Shown here one piece after another: positions 1 through 4,841 of a stretch of DNA of 5,028 nucleotides. Both the position numbers and the translations under genes were made by a program. The first letter of the stretch is position 1. Each line of letters starts with the position of its first letter. The stretch is from Leucobacter sp. (lineage in GTDB: Bacteria; Actinomycetota; Actinomycetes; Actinomycetales; Microbacteriaceae): assembly GCA_031178565.1 (NCBI GenBank), contig JAPSIU010000230.1, positions 1 to 5,028 of the forward strand, written 5' to 3'. The notes under the pieces are model-generated. The model ran no database searches. It was not told the DNA's origin and worked only from the letters and a program-made list of their open reading frames with translations.

Positions 1-24
1 GGGATCCGGCGCCGCCGCGATCCC
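1..24. terminator. GC-rich hairpin at the window edge, possible terminator of an upstream gene
   Basis: The arms GGGATC (1-6) and GATCCC (19-24) are perfect inverted repeats. Inside them CGGC (7-10) pairs with GCCG (14-17), leaving one bulged C (18) and a three-base loop. This gives a 10-bp stem. No T-run follows on the plus strand, so it would be a hairpin-only terminator of the type often proposed in high-GC actinomycetes. The stem could extend beyond the left edge. Its orientation and the gene it serves cannot be seen. Confidence 0.4.
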
Positions 25-71
25 GAACCGCCCGTTCACCGCCCACCCACACCGCCCTACCCGCACTCGAC

Positions 72-78
72 GAAGAGG
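72..78 (+). promoter_or_regulatory. ribosome binding site of the acyl-CoA ligase
   Basis: The purine-rich GAAGAGG lies 4 bases before the ATG at 83, a short but workable Shine-Dalgarno spacing. It supports this start. The frame stays open to the window's left edge but contains no other ATG, GTG or TTG upstream. I could not identify a convincing promoter in 1-71, so transcription may begin further left. Confidence 0.6.
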
Positions 79-82
79 CACC

Positions 83-1681
83 ATGCAGAATCACGGACTC
101 GGCGCCTGGCTCTCCACGCGCAGGCAGAAGAACCCCGACAAGACCGCGCTGATCTACGCTTCGCAGACCGACGGCGGCGATGAGCGGATGAGCTATCGCG
201 AACTCGCCGACGGCGCGGACGCTCTCTCGGGCGCGCTGTGGCAGCGGGGAGTGCGCAAGGGCGACGCCGTCGCCTATCTGGGCGAGAACAGCCCCGAGTT
301 CCTGATGACACTCTTCGGCTGCGCGCAGCTCGGCGCGGTGTTCGTGCCGGTGAACACGCGGCTCGCACCCCCCGAGATCGAGCACGTCCTGCGCGACAGC
401 GGGGCGAGGGTGCTCATCCACGGCCCCGAGTTCGCGGAGCGGCTGACACCCATCGCCGACGCGGTCGGGCTCCCCCACCGCATTCCCACGAGCGGGAGCG
501 CGGCCGACGGGGCGCCCGGACTGGACGCGCTGATCCGCGACGGCCTCCGCGGGCACGTCGACGTCGGCGTGACACTCGAGGACCCCGCCGCGATCCTGTA
601 CACCTCCGGCACGACCGGCAAGGCGAAGGGCGCGGTGCTCAGCCACGGAAACCTGACGTGGGTCAGCATCAACGCGCTCGTGGACTACGACATCGTCTCG
701 ACGGACGTCGCGCTCATGATCTCGCCCCTCTTCCACGCGGCATCGCTCGGTATGGGCGCTCTGCCGACGCTGCTCAAGGGCGGCACGATGGTCCTCGAGC
801 AGGGGTTCGAGGCCGGCCGCGCGCTCGAGCTGATCGAGCGCTACGGCGTGACGATGCTCAGCGGGGTGCCCACCACGTATCAGCTCATGGCCGACCACCC
901 GGACTGGGCGGGTACCGACATCTCGAGCCTCGCGAAGCTCACCTGCGGCGGCTCCGCGGTGCCAACCCGGATCCTCGAGGCCTACGAGGCGCGCGGTCTG
1001 TCGTTCTCGCAGGGGTACGGCATGACCGAGACCTCCCCCGGAGCGACCAGCCTCTCGCCCGCGATGACCCGCGAGAAGCAGGGCAGCGTCGGTCTGCCGC
1101 ACTTCTTCACCGAGGTGCGGATCGCCGTGCCCGCCGCGGGCTCCGGTGATGGCTCCGGTGATGGCCCCGGCGCCGGTCCGGGGAGCGCGGCGGCGCCCCG
1201 CGGCACCGTCGGCGAGATCGAGGTGCGCGGCCCCAACGTCTTCCTCGGGTACCACAACCTCCCCGAGGCCACCGCGGAGGCGTTCACGCCCGACGGCTGG
1301 TTCCGGTCCGGAGATCTCGGCTACCTCGACGAGGACGGCTACCTCTTCATCGCCGACCGCCTCAAGGACATGATCATCTCGGGCGGCGAGAACATCTACC
1401 CGGCCGAGATCGAAGACCTGCTCAACGGCATCGAGGGCGTGACCGGGGCCGCCGTGATCGGCGTGCCCGACGAGCAGTGGGGCGAGGTGCCCTGGGCGGT
1501 GCTGACCCTCGCGCCGGGGTCCGACCCGGCCTCGGCGAGCACGGACGCCGTGCGCGCGGCGCTCGACGGGCGGCTCGCGCGCTACAAGCTCCCCAAGAAC
1601 GTGGTGCTCGTCGACGAGCTCCCCCGCACGGCGTCGGGCAAGATCCGGAAGGCCGACCTGCGCGCGCGATTCGGCCGGTAG
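83..1681 (+). CDS. AMP-forming acyl-CoA synthetase (fatty-acid/carboxylic acid--CoA ligase)
   Basis: A 532-residue member of the ANL adenylating superfamily. Such enzymes convert a carboxylic acid, ATP and CoA into acyl-CoA, AMP and diphosphate, normally in the cytoplasm. All core motifs are visible: the phosphate loop YTSGTTGKAKGAVLSH (173-188), PLFHAA (215-220), GYGMTE (311-316), the ATP-ribose aspartate in SGDLGY (D411), the hinge RLKDMIISGGENIYP (426-440) and the catalytic lysine in PRTASGKI (K520). The length is normal for FadD-like ligases and the gene looks intact. One oddity is a Gly/Ser/Asp/Pro/Ala-rich insert at about 351-373, just before the conserved GEIEVRG strand, encoded partly by a 12-bp tandem repeat. 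The sequence resembles FadD3/FadD13-like and generic long-chain ligases, but the acid substrate cannot be read from it. The neighbouring transporter, DUF3237 and LysR genes suggest a catabolic role. Family call is very secure; substrate is unknown. Confidence 0.95.
   Translation: MQNHGLGAWLSTRRQKNPDKTALIYASQTDGGDERMSYRELADGADALSGALWQRGVRKGDAVAYLGENSPEFLMTLFGCAQLGAVFVPVNTRLAPPEIEHVLRDSGARVLIHGPEFAERLTPIADAVGLPHRIPTSGSAADGAPGLDALIRDGLRGHVDVGVTLEDPAAILYTSGTTGKAKGAVLSHGNLTWVSINALVDYDIVSTDVALMISPLFHAASLGMGALPTLLKGGTMVLEQGFEAGRALELIERYGVTMLSGVPTTYQLMADHPDWAGTDISSLAKLTCGGSAVPTRILEAYEARGLSFSQGYGMTETSPGATSLSPAMTREKQGSVGLPHFFTEVRIAVPAAGSGDGSGDGPGAGPGSAAAPRGTVGEIEVRGPNVFLGYHNLPEATAEAFTPDGWFRSGDLGYLDEDGYLFIADRLKDMIISGGENIYPAEIEDLLNGIEGVTGAAVIGVPDEQWGEVPWAVLTLAPGSDPASASTDAVRAALDGRLARYKLPKNVVLVDELPRTASGKIRKADLRARFGR
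1139..1162 (+). repeat. 12-bp tandem duplication inside the ligase gene
   Basis: GGCTCCGGTGAT occurs twice head to tail (1139-1150 and 1151-1162). A degenerate third unit beginning GGCCCCGGCGCC follows. The repeat is in frame and encodes GSGDGSGDGPGAGPG (residues 353-367). Being a multiple of three, it keeps the reading frame and probably expands a surface loop by replication slippage. Confidence 0.85.
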
Positions 1682-1737
1682 GGCCGAGCGCCCTCCCCCG
1701 TCCCCCTCGCGGGATCCCGGGCCGCCCGCCCTCGCGA

Positions 1738-1763
1738 CCCCCTGTCCACCCACTCCCCGTCCC
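1738..1763 (-). other. predicted G-quadruplex motif on the minus strand
   Basis: Four C-runs on the plus strand (1738-1742, 1749-1751, 1755-1758, 1761-1763) are separated by 6, 3 and 2 bases. On the minus strand this meets the usual rule of four runs of three or more G with loops of 1-7. It lies just past the 3' end of the ligase, and also downstream of DUF3237 beyond both hairpins. Formation in the cell is unproven, and in GC-rich DNA such matches are fairly frequent. Confidence 0.4.
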
Positions 1764-1811
1764 GCCGTCCGCCCGCCCCACCGTCCGCCCGTTCCCCCCG
1801 TTCGCATGGCT

Positions 1812-1847
1812 CGAAGTGCGACCTCAGCGCCCTGAGCTCGCATTTTG
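1812..1847 (+). terminator. intrinsic terminator between convergent genes
   Basis: A long stem-loop with loop CGCC (1828-1831). The inner stem CTCAG/CTGAG is followed by one C-C mismatch, then TGCGA (1817-1821) pairs with TCGCA (1838-1842). The T-run TTTT occupies 1843-1846. Weaker pairing, including G-U pairs that form only in plus-strand RNA, continues outward to 1812/1847. GC-rich stem plus T-run is the classical intrinsic terminator pattern, about 130 bases after the ligase stop. On the minus strand the hairpin is followed only by CTTCG, so it would act more weakly in that direction. Confidence 0.65.
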
Positions 1848-1894
1848 CGCCAGGTCAATGGCCGGCGGACACGGCGGGCGACCCGGCACGCGGG

Positions 1895-1912
1895 CGGGCC
1901 GGAGGCGGCCCG
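1895..1912 (-). terminator. GC hairpin downstream of the DUF3237 gene
   Basis: CGGGCCG (1895-1901) and CGGCCCG (1906-1912) form a perfect 7-bp all-GC stem with the four-base loop GAGG. On the minus strand it begins 31 bases after the DUF3237 stop codon, a natural terminator position. No T-run follows, so it is at best an I-shaped hairpin terminator, or a barrier that works together with the stem-loop at 1812-1847. Confidence 0.45.
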
Positions 1913-1943
1913 GCACCGGCCCGACCGCGACCCCGGCCGCTCC

Positions 1944-2423
1944 CTACCGCACCTCGAAGATGTCGACCTCGACCCGATCGGGGTAGCGCCGCCCCGAGCC
2001 GAGGAACACGCGGTCGTCCACCCAGGCCCAGCGACCCGTGCCGCTCAGGCGCGGCACGCAGCGGAAGTAGACGCGCTCCGGAGGAACGGGTCGCCCGGCG
2101 ATGAGCGCGGAGATGTCGTCCGCGGAGGCGGTCCGGATCCCGAAGTTGTCGACGTTCACGCACCCCCCGTCGCCCATGCGGATGGCGTACTTCGCGAGTA
2201 GTTCCGTGGTCGTCTCCGACCTGATCAGCTGGAAGTCGGCGCCCCCCGGCAGGATCTCCCCGTCGCCCGCCGGCCCGCGCAAGGTTCCGCCGTCGATGGG
2301 TATGATCCGCCGCGAACCCTCTCGCGTCCGTCCCAACTCGACTGGAGAGGAGACGAACGCGGTGACGGTGGCGAAGTACTCGAGACCCGGGATCGGAGGC
2401 TGCTCCGGCTGATCGCTGCTCAT
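1944..2423 (-). CDS. DUF3237 (UPF0311-like) family protein
   Basis: A 159-residue protein with the hallmarks of DUF3237: PGLEYFATVTAFVSSPVELG (12-31), then RRIIPIDGGTLRGP (38-51), GEILPGGADFQLIR (55-68), and near the end YFRCVPRLSGTG (119-130) and FLGSGRRYPDRVEVDIFEV (140-158). Members are small beta-rich proteins without an established reaction. They often occur beside catabolic and CoA-ester genes, which is context rather than proof. No signal peptide or membrane segment is seen, so it is probably cytoplasmic. The frame opens at 2477, but ATG 2423 is preferred. It gives the normal domain start, and a TAGACT -10 element ends 8 bases before it, suggesting a leaderless mRNA; neither start has a Shine-Dalgarno sequence. 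It is divergent from the transporter and shares a 144-base control region with it. Family call is strong; function is unknown. Confidence 0.9.
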   Translation of the reverse strand: MSSDQPEQPPIPGLEYFATVTAFVSSPVELGRTREGSRRIIPIDGGTLRGPAGDGEILPGGADFQLIRSETTTELLAKYAIRMGDGGCVNVDNFGIRTASADDISALIAGRPVPPERVYFRCVPRLSGTGRWAWVDDRVFLGSGRRYPDRVEVDIFEVR

Positions 2424-2431
2424 GGCGTCCG

Positions 2432-2437
2432 AGTCTA
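2432..2437 (-). promoter_or_regulatory. -10 element of a probable leaderless promoter for the DUF3237 gene
   Basis: On the minus strand TAGACT fits the actinobacterial TANNNT -10 pattern and is followed by 8 bases and then the ATG at 2423. Transcription would begin at or next to the A of the ATG. There is no purine-rich ribosome site before that ATG, as expected for a leaderless message. I see no good -35 match 16-18 bases upstream, which may mean an activator is needed. Confidence 0.55.
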
Positions 2438-2480
2438 GGGCGAGCCGAAACGACGGCGATGACCAACAAACCGACATCTC

Positions 2481-2511
2481 ATGGCGAAAAACAATAGTTG
2501 TGATTCTCCAT
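2481..2511. promoter_or_regulatory. imperfect inverted repeat, candidate operator of the divergent promoter region
   Basis: The core ACAATAGTTGT (2491-2501) has perfect 4-bp arms. The outer arms ATGG (2481-2484) and CCAT (2508-2511) share the same centre, base 2496. Three more symmetric pairs lie between them (2486-2488 with 2504-2506). In all, 11 of 15 positions are symmetric. The centre is at the midpoint of the 2424-2567 intergenic region, in its most A/T-rich part. It is not a textbook T-N11-A LysR box. The LysR-type regulator encoded downstream is the obvious candidate binder, by inference only. Confidence 0.45.
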
Positions 2512-2526
2512 TATCTCGTCCAGGCT
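2498..2526 (+). promoter_or_regulatory. weak promoter candidate for the transporter
   Basis: TTGTGA (2498-2503) resembles a -35 hexamer and lies 17 bases before CAGGCT (2521-2526), a poor NANNNT -10. Alternative -10 candidates are CATTAT (2509-2514) and TTATCT (2511-2516), but neither has a -35 partner. The promoter must lie in this A/T-richer segment if it is local. The -35 candidate overlaps the right half of the inverted repeat, which would allow regulation. The exact element is uncertain. Confidence 0.25.
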
Positions 2527-2552
2527 GGCAGCTGGATTCAACGGAGACTCTC

Positions 2553-2559
2553 GAAAGGG
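2553..2559 (+). promoter_or_regulatory. ribosome binding site deciding the transporter start
   Basis: GAAAGGG lies 8 bases before the ATG at 2568, a good Shine-Dalgarno position. It supports 2568 over the in-frame ATG at 2481, which has no comparable site and would place coding sequence over the operator-like repeat. Confidence 0.65.
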
Positions 2560-2567
2560 CGGAAGCC

Positions 2568-3872
2568 ATGGTGACGAACACGAGCGACCAGCGCTCCGGG
2601 CAGCGCACGGGTCGGCGAGACCTCATCGCCGTGAACATCGGCAACGCGTTGGAGTGGTTCGACTGGAACATCTACGCGATCTTCGCGGCCTACTTCGCCA
2701 CGCAGTTCTTCGCCTCGGGCGACCCGGTGTCGGATCTGCTGTCGACCCTCGCAGTCTTCGCGGTCGGCTTCCTCATGCGGCCCATCGGAGGCTGGCTGTT
2801 CGGTCGCATCGCCGACGAGAGGGGCCGGAAGTTCAGCCTCACCCTCGCCATCGTGCTCGCGGCGGTCGGCAGCCTCATCATCGCCGTCGCCCCGACCTAC
2901 GACGCCGTGGGAGCCTTCGCGGGCGTCGTGCTGCTCGTCGCGAGACTGCTGCAGGGCCTCGCCCACGGCGGTGAGACCGGCAGCGCCTTCACCTACCTCG
3001 CGGAGATCGCACCCGCCGACAAACGCGGCCTCTGGGCGAGCACCCCCTGGCTCGGCGTGGGTCTCGGAACCATGGGGGCGACCGCGACCGGCGTACTGCT
3101 GACCGCGCTGTTCACCGAGGAGCAGATGCACGCGTTCGGCTGGCGCATCCCGTTCGCGCTCGGGGCGCTCATCGGCCTTTACGCCATCTACATCCGCCGC
3201 CGGATGAACGAGTCCGAGGTGCACACCGACCGGATCACACTCCAGCCGAGACGACGCGCCCCGCGCGAGGTGCTCGCCGAACTGGGGCAGAACTGGAAGG
3301 CGCTGCTCCGGATCGTCGGCCTGACCATCAGCGGCGTCGTCGCCTTCTACACCTGGCTCATCTTCGCCCCGGGTTACGCGGCGCGGGAGTTCGGGATGGA
3401 TCCGAACGCCTCGCTGATCGCGGGCTTCGCGGGCCAGGCCGTGTTCGTCGCGGCGGTTCCGCTCATGGGCGCCCTCTCGGATCGCTGGGGTCGTCGACCG
3501 GTGCTGTTGATCTTCTCGATCGGCTTCGCGCTCCTCGCGTTCCCCCTCGAGACGCTGCTCGGCGACAGCCCGCTCAAGCTGTGGATCGCGATGGCCGCCG
3601 CCTCCATGTTGCTCGCCGCCAACTGCGCACCACTCGGCGCCGTGTTCTCCGAGCTGGTGCCGACCCGGCTGCGCGCGACGATCATCGGGGTCGGCTACGC
3701 CACCTCGGGGGCCCTCCTCGGCGGCACCGCTCCCTACCTGAACACCTGGCTGTCCTCCATCGGGCAGCACTGGATGTTCGTGGCCTACATGATCGTCCTG
3801 TGCGTCATCAGCTCGATCGTGGCGCTCACGATGCCCGAGACGCGAGCGCGCGACCTGCGGGTGGACCCCTGA
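2568..3872 (+). CDS. MFS transporter, metabolite:H+ symporter (MHS) type
   Basis: A 434-residue inner-membrane transporter with about 12 predicted helices, the usual length for the KgtP/ShiA/ProP-like MHS family, which imports small organic acids or compatible solutes with protons. Visible signatures are IGNALEWFDWNIYAIFAAYF in helix 1 (24-43), the loop motif GRIADERGRK (79-88), the MHS segment RLLQGLAHGGETGSAFTYLAE (126-146), EIAPADKRG (146-154), and the second-half loop repeat GALSDRWGRR (301-310). A basic central loop (about 209-245) separates the halves, and the protein ends with PETRARDL, typical of the family. The frame begins at 2481, but ATG 2568 has a Shine-Dalgarno site and gives a normal N-terminus. 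It is divergent from DUF3237, and the LysR gene follows after 55 bases. This suggests a regulated uptake system for the same acid pathway, but the substrate is not determinable. Family call is strong. Confidence 0.94.
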   Translation: MVTNTSDQRSGQRTGRRDLIAVNIGNALEWFDWNIYAIFAAYFATQFFASGDPVSDLLSTLAVFAVGFLMRPIGGWLFGRIADERGRKFSLTLAIVLAAVGSLIIAVAPTYDAVGAFAGVVLLVARLLQGLAHGGETGSAFTYLAEIAPADKRGLWASTPWLGVGLGTMGATATGVLLTALFTEEQMHAFGWRIPFALGALIGLYAIYIRRRMNESEVHTDRITLQPRRRAPREVLAELGQNWKALLRIVGLTISGVVAFYTWLIFAPGYAAREFGMDPNASLIAGFAGQAVFVAAVPLMGALSDRWGRRPVLLIFSIGFALLAFPLETLLGDSPLKLWIAMAAASMLLAANCAPLGAVFSELVPTRLRATIIGVGYATSGALLGGTAPYLNTWLSSIGQHWMFVAYMIVLCVISSIVALTMPETRARDLRVDP

Positions 3873-3887
3873 GTCGGATACGATGAC

Positions 3888-3913
3888 CCCGGCCGCGTGC
3901 TCGCGGTCTCGGG
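3888..3913. other. stem-loop between the transporter and LysR genes
   Basis: CCGCG (3893-3897) and CGCGG (3902-3906) form a perfect stem with loop TGCT. It is extended by a G-U and a G-C pair and then, across a two-base bulge (TC, 3909-3910), by CCC (3888-3890) with GGG (3911-3913). It starts 15 bases after the transporter stop and ends immediately before the LysR -10 element. It could be a hairpin terminator without T-run for the transporter mRNA, or an operator at the LysR promoter for autoregulation. The sequence does not decide between these. Confidence 0.4.
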
Positions 3914-3919
3914 TATCCT
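3914..3919 (+). promoter_or_regulatory. -10 element of a probable leaderless promoter for the LysR gene
   Basis: TATCCT fits TANNNT and is followed by 8 bases and then the ATG at 3928, the same spacing as at the DUF3237 gene. No Shine-Dalgarno sequence precedes that ATG. This implies that the regulator has its own promoter and a leaderless message, independent of any read-through from the transporter. No -35 consensus is visible. Confidence 0.55.
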
Positions 3920-3927
3920 GCATCGAT

Positions 3928-4839
3928 ATGTCGAGGATCACGCTGCGCCAGGTCGAGTACTTCCGCGCCGTCGCTCGCGCCGGGAGCATCAGCGGCGCTG
4001 CGGAGGCCGAGCACGTGTCGCGTTCCTCGATCTCGGCAGGTCTCGACGAGCTCGAGCGGATCCTCGGGCGGGTCCTCTGCGTGCGCACCAAGGCGACGGG
4101 GATCGAACTCACCCCGGCCAGCGAACAGGTCCTCGTCGCGGCTGACGATCTGCTCGCGCGGGCGGACGCCCTCGAGCGGCTGGGCCGCGGCAGCGCACCC
4201 TCCGGCGTGCTCACCGTCGGCTGCTTCCCGTCCCTCGCCCCGACGATCATGGCGAGCGCCTGGGCGGCGATGGCCCAGCACTACCCCGAGGTGACTCTCA
4301 ACGTCGTCTCCGCGCCGCGCGACGAGATCGTCGAGATGCTCCTCGCCGGAAAAATCGACTGCGGGCTCGCGTACAACCTGCAGACGTTCCCCGAACTCGA
4401 GACCACTGTCCTCTACGACACCGAGATGCACGTGATCCTCTCGGCGGATCACCCGCTGGCCGCGGAACCGGTGATCTCGGCGACCGACCTCGTCGACCTG
4501 CCGCTGATCCTGATGGACGTGCAGCCGAGCGTCGACGACACCATGACCTACTTCGACCGGTGCGGGCTGCGGCCGCGGATCCTGACGCGGACCTCGAACT
4601 TCGAGTTCATTCGATCGCTCGTCGCGCGCGGGCTCGGCTATTCGCTCTTCATCCAACGGCCCAGGAACAGTATGAGCTACGAGGGGCGGCCGATCGTGGC
4701 GCGCCCGCTGGATCCGCGTCCGCATCGGGAGCGGACCACTCTCGCCTGGCGCTCCGGCCGGAAGCGAACAGAGGCGCTTCGAGCATTCGAGGAGATCCTC
4801 GCATCCGGCTTCGACCGCGTGCCGGCCTCGAACGGGTAG
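3928..4839 (+). CDS. LysR-type transcriptional regulator
   Basis: A 303-residue regulator of normal LysR length that binds DNA, usually as a tetramer, in response to a small co-inducer. The N-terminal winged helix-turn-helix covers about residues 4-63: LRQVEYFRAVARAGSISGAA (6-25), recognition helix near SRSSISAGLDELERILG (31-47), and the wing with GIELTPASEQVL (58-69). A linker helix (about 70-88) leads to the periplasmic-binding-type effector domain, GVLTVGCFPSLAP (93-105) through ARGLGYSLFIQRP (233-245). It appears to belong to the subgroup with FExxRSLVARGLGYS, by memory of the family. Cysteines at 51, 99, 145 and 212 are visible; no redox role is claimed. ATG 3928 is preferred over the in-frame ATG 3883 because the domain starts right after it and a -10 element fits it. 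The gene follows the transporter and probably controls it and/or DUF3237, by inference. Its stop lies 2 bases from the stop of the convergent gene. Confidence 0.94.
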   Translation: MSRITLRQVEYFRAVARAGSISGAAEAEHVSRSSISAGLDELERILGRVLCVRTKATGIELTPASEQVLVAADDLLARADALERLGRGSAPSGVLTVGCFPSLAPTIMASAWAAMAQHYPEVTLNVVSAPRDEIVEMLLAGKIDCGLAYNLQTFPELETTVLYDTEMHVILSADHPLAAEPVISATDLVDLPLILMDVQPSVDDTMTYFDRCGLRPRILTRTSNFEFIRSLVARGLGYSLFIQRPRNSMSYEGRPIVARPLDPRPHRERTTLAWRSGRKRTEALRAFEEILASGFDRVPASNG

Positions 4840-4841
4840 CC

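Larger units (their letters stand above)
1682..1943. other. non-coding region between convergent genes, with a C-rich tract and two hairpins
   Basis: This stretch lies between the stops of the ligase and the DUF3237 gene, which face each other. Its first half (about 1690-1806) is dominated by C on the plus strand with few G or A. It carries a perfect 11-bp direct repeat CCGTCCGCCCG at 1765-1775 and 1781-1791, and the palindrome CGGGATCCCG at 1710-1719. The second half holds two stem-loops, annotated separately. Reading frames crossing it lack convincing start signals and give low-complexity Arg/Pro/Gly proteins, so I see no gene here. Confidence 0.7.

Noticed and set aside
1477..2201. Plus-strand open frames crossing the ligase end, the gap and the DUF3237 gene
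   Set aside because: Arg/Pro/Gly-rich translations without domains. They conflict with clear genes in other frames or strands and cross terminator-like hairpins.
2424..2477. Upstream ATG for the DUF3237 gene adding 18 residues
   Set aside because: The added segment would read through the -10 element, lacks a ribosome site and does not belong to the domain.
2501..2513. T-N11-A LysR box candidate TGATTCTCCATTA
   Set aside because: Only three of four arm positions pair, and T-N11-A matches are common by chance. The larger dyad centred on 2496 is better supported.
2481..2567. Upstream ATG for the transporter adding 29 residues
   Set aside because: No Shine-Dalgarno site. The extra residues are not typical of the family and overlap the inverted repeat, whereas ATG 2568 has GAAAGGG at good spacing.
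3883..3927. Upstream ATG for the LysR gene adding 15 residues
   Set aside because: The LysR domain normally begins a few residues before LRQVEYF, which fits ATG 3928. The extension would run through the hairpin and the -10 element.
2538..4250. 570-residue open frame on the minus strand across the transporter and the LysR start
   Set aside because: It is antisense to two well-supported genes and gives a low-complexity Arg/Glu/His/Gly-rich product. Long antisense frames are expected in GC-rich coding DNA.
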